Positions 39,895 to 50,955 of a stretch of 64,000 nucleotides of DNA are shown here, piece after piece. The notes under the pieces were generated by a model. It made no database searches. It had not been told where the DNA came from and was given only the letters and a program-made list of their open reading frames with translations. Each line of letters starts with the position of its first letter. Within the stretch, counting starts at the first letter, position 1. The DNA comes from Melastoma dodecandrum (taxonomy: Eukaryota; Streptophyta; Magnoliopsida; Myrtales; Melastomataceae). The DNA is taken from contig JARUPY010000365.1 in the NCBI GenBank assembly GCA_029817715.1, forward strand, positions 650,001 to 714,000, read 5' to 3'. The translations under genes and the position numbers were made by a program.

Positions 39895-40628
39895 CCCTAT
39901 CTTTAATAATATAATGTGCCGTTTGAGTATGTGAATCTTGGGTCATAATGGGCTTCAAGAATGAGCAACTGGGCTTATGGGCTTATGACTCATGGGCTTA
40001 ATGTCACTTGCAGTCCAGCCCATCACACATGGGAACGTCGCAATTAAGCCCCCCAAAAAAATATATTATTAATCCCCATCATGGCCAAAGGGAGGGAATA
40101 AGGGGGGGTGGGGTAATGGTGTCTGAAGAATGATGCTCTCTGGATTTGATCTCTTCTTTCCTATAAGAGGAAATTCAACTCCTACACTAATTCCCCAATT
40201 TGACAAAACCCCACCTCACACCTGTCTTCTTAATCCAATACTAGAATTTGAAGTGACCCATCATCACAAAACAAAGCCATTACATGATTTACACGTACCC
40301 AAAATTCTCTAAGGCACAAGCAATATCATAGTGAACATATAAAAGCCCCACTCAATGTATAACACGTAAGTGAAAGGAATGGAATCCAGCTAATGTGACA
40401 TCTCAATTGCAAGTGTTGTTACCTTAATTGCAAAAGCCCCTCCCACACCTTTTACCTCCAACAGAATGTTTGAGCTCGGGGAGCATATACCGGATATAAT
40501 ATTTTATATACATACATGAATGAATCATTTCCATGGAGCCCTACAAATAGTGGTGAAAGAAAATGCATTGTGCCCACATCATTGGAAAGTAGTAGTAGCA
40601 TAACCAAGGGGGTGGTTATTTGCTGGTC
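39895..40628. other. Upstream region of the CEN-like gene
   Basis: Gene-free. Contains GGGCTTATGGGCTTATG-type short repeats (39960-40005) and, near the gene, a TATA-like TTTATATACA at about 40503-40512, 120 bases before the start codon. Confidence 0.45.
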
Positions 40629-41443
40629 ATGTCCGGGAAGGTCGCAATGGATCCCCTACTGGTCGGAGGAGTCATCGGAGACGTCATCGAGGGCCTCATC
40701 CCTACGAACCCCAACGTCAAGATGGTGGTCACCTACAACTGCACCAAGCAGGTGTTCAACGGTCACGAGCTGTTCCCTTCCTGGATCTCCCTCAAGCCTA
40801 AGGTCGAGGTCGTTGGCGGCGACATGAGGTCCTTCTTCACCCTGGTAACGCGAGATTTAATCAGTTCTCTGTGTGTGTGTCGGCAACCTTTTACGACTGT
40901 TGTAAATACTAGTGTTGATTGATTATGTTTTATGCAGGTGATGACTGATCCGGATGTACCTGGACCGAGTGATCCGTACTTGAGAGAGCACCTGCACTGG
41001 TAGGCGCCATCTTTGGCTTGAGAAGGTGCGATTTTGTTTTCGTTAGTTCAACCGTGTCGATCATGGAATATGTTGTTTCTGTTTTTGTGATGATACAGGA
41101 TAGTGACGGACATTCCGGGGACCACTGATGCCATGTTCGGTGAGCCATGACTACGGACGCCGAGTTTATTATGCGAGGATAGTTCGACTGAGTCGGGAAA
41201 ATTAACGGGGGTCGCATTGCAGGGAAGGAGATGGTGAGTTACGAGATGCCGAGGCCGAACATTGGGATACACAGGTTCGTGTTCCTGCTGTACAAGCAGA
41301 TGCAGCGCCGGCAGGTGCTAAAACCGCCTGCCTCCAGGGATATGTTCAACACTAGGAAGTTTGCCGAGCAGAACGACCTTGGGCTGCCTGTCGCCGCCCT
41401 GTACTTCAATGCCCAGAGGGAGACCGCCGCGAGGAGGCGTTGA
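40629..41443 (+). CDS. CEN: PEBP family flowering repressor, CEN/TFL1 type
   Basis: Phosphatidylethanolamine-binding-like regulator that, with FD-type bZIPs and 14-3-3 proteins, represses floral transition and maintains meristem indeterminacy. Exons 40629-40844, 40938-40999, 41099-41139 and 41223-41443 are 216, 62, 41 and 221 nt; the last three are the exact sizes typical of FT/TFL1 genes. The protein (179 residues) starts [13 protein letters not shown]. The diagnostic residue in LREHLHW is His (TFL1/CEN class) rather than Tyr (FT class). Segment B lacks FT features ([20 protein letters not shown]). The anion-binding motifs [11 protein letters not shown] and GIHRFVF are intact. Compared with Arabidopsis ATC it has a slightly longer [13 protein letters not shown] loop. 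It lies alone between the two root-cap genes. Confidence 0.93.
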
Positions 41444-41779
41444 TCGTCGCGAGACGAAACGAGGATGTTATTTCCATGTAGCGAGTCCGATGTTAATTGC
41501 GGGCATTTCTGCTGTCACGAATGATTCGAGCTCAACTGCAGGTCCCAAAATAAATGCCAGAATCATTGAAGCAAAAGTAAAAACGACTCGAGTAAAAGCA
41601 TTATATCGGCAATTAATTATACCCTTTGATAAGTGTGGACTTTTAAACAAGTCATAATCATCACAAAAAGGAGGAGAAGTAGACCAAACCAAACCAAACA
41701 AAGTACGAGGAAATACACGAGATAACTGGAAATTAACAAAGGTACGATGACTACGTATAAATAAATTGTTATAAAAAAA
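41444..41779. other. CEN 3' flank
   Basis: AT-rich 3' UTR-like sequence running up to the Mutator-like element. Nothing else was recognised. Confidence 0.5.
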
Positions 41780-42837
41780 GGCGAAATGATCAATTCTACC
41801 TTAAAGTTTGAAAGTTTTTTTCGATTTACCCTAAACTTTTTAAAATATCATCACACATCTTAACGTTTGGCCGTTATATTAATTTTAACAATCGTTAATC
41901 GAATCAGCTGACGAAAGTCCACGTGATGCCCACTTGGCATGTTACTCCGTCAGCCCACCGTTAAACTGCTGACTCGGCATTGCGTAGCGCCGACGTGGCA
42001 TGACACCGGGTATCCCCGTCAGATCGGTCGTTAAGGATGATGTTGTCGTTACCATTTTTCCTACTTTCTTCTTCCTTCTTAGGGTTCTTCCTGTCTTGCT
42101 TCCCTCCCCTCCCTCCTCTTCGTCGTCGATTTCGGGCTGGAAATTAGTTGAAAGGATTTTTGGGGGCAAGAGAAAGAGGCGAATCATTCGTTAAATATTT
42201 CAGCGGTAAAAAAAATCATCCCCTCCCATGTTCCATTCTTTTATTTTCCCCTGACCTCCCAAATTCCTGCCCGGACGATTTTGGTGAGTTCGTGTTTTCT
42301 TGCTAGATAAGAATGAAAGGAAAGTTTGTGTCTTGGTCTGGTTTGGTCTTTGTTCGATTAGTTCTGGGCTCATCTTGGAGTACCCTTATCCTTGTACGCT
42401 TCTCGGTCGTTGGCTTTTCCTTTTCCCCGAAACGTGGGTTTTTTTGGGATTGGTCTTATTTTTTTGTGGGGAAGGGGAGAGTTGTTTCGTGGATTGCAAA
42501 TGGGTCTTACGGGGACAAAGGGTTAATGAGAGGTTGGGTTTTGCGGTTTATTCTATTCCTGGGTCCTCCGCCGTTCGGTAGTGAAGTTGTCGGGTCGGGT
42601 GGGGTGGGGTGGTTAGGGTTTTGGGTTTGGACTAGAAAAGATGGAGATGTCATGTCCCGTCAGCAGTTTAACGGTGGACAAACGGAGTAACGTTCCAAGT
42701 AGGCGCCACGTAGACTTCCGCCATCTTATTTGAATAACGATGGTTAAAATTAATATAGCAACGTTAAAATGTGTGATAATATTTTAAAAAATTTAGGATA
42801 AATAAAAAAAACGACCAAATTAGGATATAATTTGGCC
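41780..42837. mobile_element. Non-autonomous TIR element, Mutator-like
   Basis: About 1.06 kb with long terminal inverted repeats of roughly 190 bases (41780-41973 and 42657-42837). The left end reads GGCGAAATGATCAATTCTACC and the right end, inverted, GGCCAAATTATATCCTAATT. Shared inner blocks include CCTAAA...TTTTAAAATAT.ATCACACAT.TTAACGTT and CACCGTTAAACTGCTGAC. The flanks share TAAAAAAA (8 bases), a weak target-site duplication because it is a homopolymer. No transposase is encoded. The internal 480 bases look like a gene leader (pyrimidine-rich, then a GGTGAGTTCGTG donor-like site near 42283), as in Pack-MULEs. Confidence 0.72.
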
Positions 42838-43890
42838 TAAAAAAAAACCTTTTGTTTCTGGTCCGTGGAGGAGCGTGTGTCAGTGGTGGTGGGAAAGGAA
42901 TAATAACCCAATAATAGCAAGATGTCATGGAATCCCGACGACCAAAAGACGAAAGAAAAAAACTACCCTCTGGCCTGGCCTCGCCTTTTCGAGGGAAAAG
43001 AAGACTAAAACAGTAGTCTGAGGTTACCATGTGAACCCCCGTCTGTGTCTCCCCTATGAAATCAGCCAAGAGAGTAGTAGACATAGCCCCCTCCCCCAAT
43101 CACCGTCACCACCAAGGGAATGTGAACAGTTGAAGGGGCTACCCTAATGTCACTATGTGTTTGTGCTTGAGCTCAAAAGGGACTTTCTCTACTTCCTAAA
43201 GTAAAAGAGACCCCCTCCCCCACCACCACACACACACTGCACCCTGTCCATTCCAACATGTGTACGATCTCTCTCTCTGTCTGTCTGTGTCCTGGGTCCT
43301 GAGACCAGAAACTGGCTTCCAGTTCTTGCAACTTGCAGACAACTTTTTCAGGGTGTGGGGAAAAAAAGGAAAAATTATTACGACGAGAGAGACGCCCATT
43401 ATTGGACCTTTGGGAGAGAGACGCCCCCCACACACGCCCACTTTGCATTTTGTTTTCTTTTGGTCCCGAAACTCTCACCCACCCACCAGAATGCTCAGCC
43501 GGGGGCAGCATCTTCGCTTTTCTACGTCCCAACAGAGATTCCCAGAGCGACGATGGGCTCGACATTATTCTATGTAAAGCCCGTTATTTCTCAAGGCCCA
43601 CTTAATGGACATGGGCTAATAACTCAGAAGCCCACTCCTTCGGACCACGCCCCTATTGCAACAACGCGTTAATTATTGAAGACAAAAGAGTCATTAAGCA
43701 CATGACACATTTTAAAAGGGAAAACGGGATTAAGTGGGATAGTTTGCGGTCTAAGAAGAGGGCAGTTTCGTCCTTACACACCCCCGCCTAGATCCCCCCC
43801 CGCCCCTTATTTATCATAATACACGTCAACAACACAAGAGACATCTTTTATTTTAAGTTGTCGTCAACTTTTAATTTCAGGATGAATTGA
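42838..43890. other. Interval between MULE-like element and root-cap copy 2
   Basis: No gene was recognised. Contains C/A-rich and CT/GT microsatellite DNA (43200-43290). From about 43676 it is the arm of the inverted duplication. Confidence 0.5.
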
Positions 43891-44948
43891 TTACCTCTTG
43901 CAGACGACTCCAGTGCCATCCACTCCTCCGCTCGCACACTCCATGTTTGCGTACTCCATGCCCGACGACTTCGACTCCTCTCCTTCCCTTCCCAACCTCC
44001 CCACGAACCTGCTTGCCACGCAGTCCGTTGCAAACAGCCCCGAGGCCGCAAACTCCCTCTCACCTCCCAGCACCGGCATCCTCGCCCCTATCTTTGCCCT
44101 GCTCACGTAGTTCCTGGCGTAAGTCTGTCCCAGGACTCCGCTCACGCTGTCCGTCAGCGAGTAGAACTTGAAGCCCATGTCCAGGTGAGCGAAGCAGTCC
44201 TCCTCCGTTATCCCGTAGTTGTGGATCATCGACTCCCTCTGTGTTATTGGCACGACCACGGCTGTGATCTTCAACCTCCCCTCCACCTCTACGTCCACCG
44301 CATTAGTGTCCCGTGTCCTGGTTATTGTGATCTGGGGAGACGAGTCTGATCTCCATGTAGCTCCTGCAAACTGGGGCAGGTAGATGGGTTCACCACCAAC
44401 CGCGAGCGAGACGCGGTCGTTGGCGTCCTCCCAGACGCCAGTCTTCATGGCGCCGACGTAGAGCTGGCGGTCATCGAAGAGGACGCCAATGGACTGAACC
44501 CAGGTGAAGTCCCTGGTCATGTTGTCCCCCCTCTTTCCGATGAAGTGGCCATTGATGTGGAGGTTGGGGTCGGTCACGAGGCAGAAGTCCCTGTTCCGCC
44601 TCCCGTGGAAGTAGAAGGTCACGCCGTCACCACCGACGAAACGTGGGTCCTGGCACACGCCTCCGGGCTTGTCGCAGTCTGTTCACACGGCAAGAAACCA
44701 AAGAGATAAAAATGACTTATAAGCTCAAGGACACAAGGGGGAGTCTGTTAGGAGGAGTGCTTACGGCAAACGCTCTTGCAGGTTTCACAGTCGACTTTGC
44801 AGCTATGACGGCAAGTATGTGGGCAGTCCTTCTTGACGATTCGGCACTGTTCGTTTTTACAGTAGGCATACTCGTGACCCCAACCGGCCGCTTCCCCGAC
44901 GGCCAAGACAGCAAGGAGAACCAAACAGACAGCGGAGGGTCGGGCCAT
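43891..44948 (-). CDS. Root-cap/LEA-related secreted protein, copy 2
   Basis: Exons 44765-44948 and 43891-44678 encode 323 residues with the same layout as copy 1: signal peptide (MARPSAVCLVLLAVLAVGEA), Cys-rich segment, then the Root_cap-type domain. The intron donor is the canonical GTAAGC. Differences from copy 1 in exon 2 are five: Q/R in GRRNRD, E/D in GKRGDN, D/G in AVGGEP, Q/R in TWRSDS and Q/E in GREGEE; two more lie in exon 1. Both frames are open, so both copies may be functional. High identity that extends through the intron and flanks points to recent duplication or to gene conversion between the arms. Confidence 0.88.
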
Positions 44949-45030
44949 TGTCGAAGTCCCGTTCCAACTTCTTAGGACAATGTTTTTTCCTGTCTGGGGG
45001 TGATGTTGCCTGTCATTGAACACGCCCACC

Positions 45031-45044
45031 TTTATATACACGTG
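45031..45044 (-). promoter_or_regulatory. G-box and TATA box of root-cap copy 2
   Basis: TATATAAA (45031-45038 on the minus strand) abuts CACGTG (45039-45044), mirroring copy 1 exactly, about 83 bases before the start codon. Confidence 0.7.
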
Positions 45045-45145
45045 AAAAAGGCGATTGTGCTTTCTCTAAAAGGAGAAGTTTGTCCTTCAATTCAGTGTTT
45101 GGATATGCAGGGGCTTTTTGGCTTATCTAAGTAAAGTTTTCAGGC

Positions 45146-46459
45146 GTGGTGTGCTTTAGGTGATTCATAAGTCAATCTCGCCAATTGGGTGAATCATCTT
45201 CTTATCTCAAAAGACTAACCATCACAAATTCTCCCATTTCTTTTTCTTTCTTTCCTGTTTATCAGTGTATGGAGTCGTTAAAGCAAGATCCATGGAAGTG
45301 CTAAGAAATCCCATGTTTATAGAATTATGTTTAGTTACTTACAATACCATGTCCCTCTGATTTATGTCTTCTCAGATCATGTGCTTTATGTCCTAAGGTT
45401 ACTTTACAAAGTAATATCAAAAAAGAAAATTTACTCATTTCAAATGCCTCTTGTTTTCCAGAACATAAACTCTATCCCAATCATTATCGTCACAAATTGG
45501 AGGACACATATAGTCCAAAACTAATCTAAGTTGACATTAGTTAATGGTTGATGTGATAAGAAATGTGCTGACCCGGAATAAAAGTAATATTTTAGCTCCA
45601 CAAATAGGGGATGATTGTCCCCAAATTCAGCTAATTTTTTGATGCTTTGATTGCAATTAGGGCAAACTCAAAATCGCTTTGAGCATTTCTTATTTATTCC
45701 TTTATTTTTTCTATTAGATGGGCCAGAATTGGGTGGAGCCCAGAATCTCACCGAATGAATACTAATCAAGTTGGGCCCAGGGCCCAGGCCCAACAAGACC
45801 GAACATTATCCTCGTGAGAAAATCCGAGATAAAAGGAGTGTTTGTACGAGAGAAATTTCCTATCATCGTAAAACTCATGTTCTTCTTCCAAGATTTCATG
45901 CAATCACGTGCTCCCAACCCACCCATCCGATAATCAACATTTCATTCTTACGTTGAGGAAGTCGGATGTGATCTGATTAATAAAAAGAAGAAGAAAAAGA
46001 GAAAAGGAAGAACATCAGGATCAGGATCAGGTCACCCTTCACTGCCCACCAACCAAAAATGTTAAAAATATAATTCATGAGATGATTTGGTAATATCATG
46101 GACTTTTTCCCTGAGAGGAGAATGTCAGATACAAGGGAGTTGTTGAAAGAACGATGATGGGGATGAGGTTTTGCTCCATGGAGGGATCAGGGACCATGGG
46201 ATCGGGTCGCCAACTCCTGCCCTTGTCTAATTGTTGGGAGAGAGGGTCGGTGATAATTTCCCCCCATCGTCTTCTTCCTCGTCGTGATCTGTCGGATGTG
46301 CCTGTCGTTCTAACCAGAAAGTCAACGACCTTGTCCTCCCCCTTTAAAACCCTTCCCTTGCCCGCCCACTGTTCAGACACTAACTCCCCGGCGGATACCT
46401 CGTCCGATACTTTGACGTCCGCTGTCGTTCCCATCGGTCATCATCATACACGGGTCCCG
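45146..46459. other. Spacer and promoter of alpha/beta hydrolase 1
   Basis: AT-rich, with a GGGCCCAGGGCCCAGGCCC cluster of site II-like cores near 45773-45792. An in-frame open stretch runs upstream of the hydrolase from 46154, without family similarity. Confidence 0.45.
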
Positions 46460-47800
46460 ATGTCTGTCCTGGCTGTGGTGATCCTCGTCGCTGGAGTCAT
46501 CTTTTATGTGTTCCGGAGGATCAGGCCTCCTCCTCCCAAGGTGTGCGGGACGGCGAACGGTCCCCCTGTGACGTCCCCTAGGATCAAGCTCGCTGACGGG
46601 AGGCACCTTGCTTACAGGGAGAGGGGAGTGCCGAAAGATAAGGCGAGGTTTCGGGTCGTCCTGGTTCACGGTTTCGACAGCTCCAAGGACCTCTACATTC
46701 CCCTGTCGCAGGTTTTTCATGCCTCAGACAGACAAACGTGGTTTCGAGTTCTTTCTGGTAGGAGTACGAGTGTTAAGACGGAGATGTGGTTGTGTTTTTT
46801 CATGGGGACTGCAGGAATTCATGGAGGAAATTGGGATGTACTTGTTGACTTTCGATAGGGCCGGTTACGGGGAGAGCGACCCCGACCAGAAACGTACTGT
46901 GAAGAGTGCGGCATTCGATATACAGGAGCTCGCAGACCGGCTGGAGCTCGGAAACAGGTTTTACTTGATGGGCCTTTCGATTGGGACACACCTCGTCTGG
47001 TCTTGCATGAAGTTCATCCCCCACAGGTACGGCAGATTCCGCACATCGACTCTGCATTAGAGGGTACATGTGCGATGAATGAAGGGCTTACATTTGACTC
47101 GGTTCAGGCTGGCCGGGGTGACACTCGTGGTCCCAGTGACAAATTTCTGGTGGCCGTCTTTCCCGCCAGAGCTGGCCCAGGAGGCATTCAAGAAGCAGCT
47201 GAAGAGGGACCAGTGGAAGCTGTGGATCGCACACCACATGCCGGGGCTCGTGTACTGGTGGATGACCCAGAGGTTGTTCCCTTACTCCTCCATAATGCAG
47301 AGGCATCCGATCCTCCTCAACCCAAGGGACTTCGCCACCATCCAGGCCATGTCCAAGTTCCCCAACCCGGACGAGGTACTACAGCGGTGTCCTCTTCACA
47401 TTCTGCCCCTTTCTGTCCCACAACCATTTTACGCCTGACGGATGCACCCTCGCTTTACGTGAAACAGCACAAGATCCGGCAACAGGGGGAGCACGAGTCG
47501 CTCTACAGGGACATGATCCTTCACTTTGGGACTTGGGAGTTCGACCCAATGGAGCTGGACAACCCGTTCCCAAACGGGGAGGGGTCGGTCCACCTGTGGC
47601 AGGGTTACGCGGATAAGCTGGTACCGGTCGAGCTGCAGAGGTACGTGGCGAAGAAGCTGCCGTGGATCAAGTACCACGAGGTCCCGGACGGGGGTCACTT
47701 GATGATCCACGAGGGTAAACTCTGCGAGGCTATGTTTCGAGAGCTCTGCCTGGGGGAGGAACCAACCGTCGCGCGAATGGCCACGACCAGCAGAACTTAA
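46460..47800 (+). CDS. Alpha/beta hydrolase 1, membrane-anchored
   Basis: Exons 46460-46711, 46815-47026, 47108-47375 and 47468-47800 give 354 residues. An N-terminal hydrophobic anchor (MSVLAVVILVAGVIFYVF) is followed by RIKLADGRHLAYRERGVPK and the hydrolase core. The oxyanion/HG motif is VLVHGFDSS, the nucleophile elbow GLSIG, the acidic residue lies in WQGYADKLVP, and the catalytic His is in PDGGHLMIH. The family is a plant-specific group near At5g22460, with unknown substrate (an ester or lipid is likely). The fold starts about residue 40. An in-frame ATG at 46154 would add about 100 unrelated residues, so 46460 was preferred. Exon structure matches the downstream paralogue. Confidence 0.88.
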
Positions 47801-49488
47801 TGGTTCGTCTTAAGCCCATCGTGATTCATCAACTGGGCTTTGTATGTTCGGCCTCCACGGCCTTAAGTTGTAAGAGTACAGAGCCGACATGGGCAGAGCC
47901 CGAACAGAGAAAGACGAGCAACCAAAGACTCGACGGTTCACGTCGTTTGTTCCGCGTTCAATTCCATACGAAAGCAACCAAAATAAACAAACGACAAATT
48001 CATACAAGGAAGCAACATGTGGATGTCAAAGGCTTCATAGTTAAGGATATGTCGGCGAAGAACAGAACAAGGTGTGAGGAAAAGGGCCATGCCTATGAAG
48101 GAAAACTCACATTCACCTTCACCACAAGCTAAAGCAAACCACCTCCCCCTTTTCAATAGAATTATGTAATAAATATTTATCGAGTCGTCCAATGTGGTGT
48201 CGGGGGGTGGGCTTTGTTTGACCCTTATTTGCAGACACGCTTCCAATTGGCACAAGGTAATGCTTGTAAAACTAACAATTGGCAGCAACCCACAAAACCA
48301 TTCTTTTCTCCTTTTTATGGGTGTAGTCGATATTGCACTAAGGATAAGATGGTCCAGCCCCCCCCCCCCCCCTATAAAGCATTACAAATGTCACCACTTC
48401 AAATGGCGACAATAATGACTCCACCTAAGTGCAAGTTTGACCACACTAAATGTAATGAATTGGGGGGTAGATGGGAATGCAACTTGGGAATCACCGGTGG
48501 ATGTTTACGAGTTTGGTTAATTAATTCCCCTCTTTGCGTTCCCCTTTGGTTTTATACCCGATTGATTTGCCTGAGAAAGGGCAAATCTCACATGGGACTA
48601 CTATAAACTAATACTTTACTACCATTATTATTATTATTACAGATGGGATTGGGTCGCAGGAACAAGGGACTTTTGGGGGGAGGTTGTCTGAGTTGAATCC
48701 CATGTTAAGACAGAAAAGCCAAGTGTTTGGACAAGTGCTTGTTATATACAAAGCTAAGGCACAAGTAGTAGTAACTCACATACATCAGATCACATCGTTG
48801 TATGTCTTCCTATAAATAGCGAACCGGGGATCTTCCAAGAACAAGGATATTCTCCCCACAACTGCTCCGTTCTCAATCTCACCCAGCCAGAGAGAGGGAG
48901 AGAGAGAGACAGAAGGAAAAGGACATGATGGGGGCGCGCGCATTCAAAAAGATGTAAGAGAAAAGTCCAACCCTTTTTGGTGTTACAAACAGATCTCTCT
49001 TCCTCCGACGACGACAACTCACGCCACCTCCCCCCTTGTTTGATTGATTATTGACTCCCTCCTTCCCTCCTCCTCCTCCTCTTCCTTTGTAATCTGCTAT
49101 TTATTGCACCTTCCCTGCCTCCCGTCCAACCAAGCCGACCAATCCCCCCCCCCCCTTGTTTGTCCGAACTCGGAACGACCCAACAGGAAAGCCGACCTCC
49201 CCCTCCCCTGCCCAACCACAAGGCCAATAACCTCATTCCCAGGTAAGCCACCGGCCAATCCGTTTCCCTTGCTTTGCCTGCGATCTCCTTCCATGGCTGG
49301 ATTCGTCCCTTTTCGTTAAAGTTTTGATCTTGTTCGTCGCACCTATCTCATTGTGCGGCGTTCGCTTGTGACGCGTGCCAAGACAGCATTGACGTGGACC
49401 GACGACGAAGTCCTTGATTTGGGTTTTTGCTGTGTCGCTGAATAATACTTGGGACAGGTGGTTCTGCGGCTTTGGTGGCGGTCGTGGG
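47801..49488. other. Spacer between the tandem hydrolases
   Basis: Holds C15 (48358-48372) and C12 (49144-49155) runs and purine-rich AG repeats (48890-48910). A likely 5' UTR intron of hydrolase 2 lies at 49243-49457 (GTAAGC donor, GGGACAG acceptor). Confidence 0.5.
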
Positions 49489-50955
49489 ATGGGAATCGCG
49501 GATCCCGACGGTGGCCCTGGGGGAGACCAGCAGCGATCGGCGTTGCCCCCTCCCGAGAGTAGGGAATTGCAGGAGAACCCGCCCGTAGCGTCGACGAAGA
49601 TTAAGCTTAGCGATGGGAGGCACCTGGCTTATATCGAGAAGGGAGTCCCTAAGAGCAGGGCTAATCATATGATCGTCGTCATTCATGGTTTTGGCAGCTC
49701 CAAGGAGATGAACTTCCCTGTCTCCCTGGTACGCAGCTTGCACGTCTTCGATCTGATAATGTTTTGTGGTTTTAGAGGGTTGTTGATTTGGGATTTGGAG
49801 GAAAGTACAACCAGGCCATATTTATACGTTGGAATTTAGAGGTTAGGAATCGATGAATTTTCTCTTTGTTATCGGTGGTTAATGGAATTAGGAATGGATG
49901 TGGTAGACTCCGGGGATGAATCCGAAGTAGCATTTGATCCGCGGTCGCAGAAATTTCTGTCTGATTCGTGGTGGCATCAGAAGCAAGTTGAAATGCTGAT
50001 GCCTCTGTTCTTTGATATTCCAGGAAGTAGCAGAGAGCCTGGGGCTGTACATTGTGTTGTACGATCGAGCGGGTTATGGAGACAGTGACTACAATCCGAA
50101 GCGGTCGCTGAGGAGTGAAGCTCAGGATGTGGAAGAGCTGGCCGATCGGTTGCAGTTGGGCTCCAAGTTTTATATCATCGGGGTCTCCATGGGGTCTTAT
50201 CCCACTTGGAGCTGCATCAAGCATATACCTCATAGGTACCGACCGTGCTTCAGCATCTGCCAGATTCATTACATGTCTCCATCTTCTGTGGCTTTCGATG
50301 ATCAGGTTGGGTGCTATTTACTGTGCAGACTAGCAGGTGTGGCGTTTATCGCTCCAACCGTCAACTACAGGTGGCCTTCTCTGCCCGAAATACTGACGAA
50401 ACCAGATTACAGAAGGAGGCTTATACGCTGGTCCATCCGTATAGCAAGCCATGCTCCTGGGTTGCTTCAATGGTTTGTCACTACGAAATATCACCCATCG
50501 GATGGCGATCCATCCATTTTCAACAAGCGGGACATTGAAGCCTTGAAGAAGAACGCGGGAGGATTCCCGATGTTCACCCCGGTAAGTGACCTCGATTTTG
50601 ACCCTGAGTGTCTTAACATCTCTAAAATGGGACCGTCTGACAGGAAAAGCTACGAGAACGGCTCGTGTTTGAAACCCTGAGGGGTGACTTCAAGACAGGT
50701 TTTGGGAAATGGGACTTTGACCCGCTGGAGCTCGAGGACCCATTTCAGAAGGAAGATAGTCCGTCAGTTCATATCTGGCATGGTTACGAAGACAAAGTAG
50801 TGCCATACCAACTCCCGCGATACATCTCCTCAAAGTTGCCTTGGATCAAGTACCACGAAATCCCTGACGGGGGGCACTTGATCATACACTACCAGGGTGT
50901 ATGCGATGCCATCTTAAAGTCGCTGTTGGTCGGAGAAGAACCGCCGGTGTTGTGA
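49489..50955 (+). CDS. Alpha/beta hydrolase 2
   Basis: Exons 49489-49728, 50024-50235, 50329-50581 and 50644-50955 give 338 residues. The middle exon has the same length (212 nt) and phase as its tandem paralogue. Core motifs: VVIHGFGSS, GVSMG (nucleophile), WHGYEDKVVP (acid), PDGGHLIIH (His). Unlike hydrolase 1, the N-terminus (MGIADPDGGPGGDQQRSALP) is Gly/Pro-rich and has no membrane anchor, so a soluble form is inferred. Both keep DRAGYG and SKLPWIKYHEIPDGG-type blocks. The start follows an apparent 5' UTR intron. Substrate unknown. Confidence 0.87.

Larger units (their letters stand above)
43676..45145 (-). repeat. Right arm of the inverted duplication
   Basis: Reverse-complement match to 38410-39894, covering the 3' flank, coding exons, intron and promoter of root-cap copy 2. 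The spacer between arms is about 3.8 kb and carries CEN and the MULE-like element. Confidence 0.85.

Noticed and set aside
42313..42690. 125-codon ORF inside the Mutator-like element
   Set aside because: Low complexity, and its end is made of TIR sequence; more likely captured non-coding leader.
46154..46459. N-terminal extension of alpha/beta hydrolase 1
   Set aside because: In frame, but unlike the family; the hydrophobic anchor at 46460 is the usual N-terminus.
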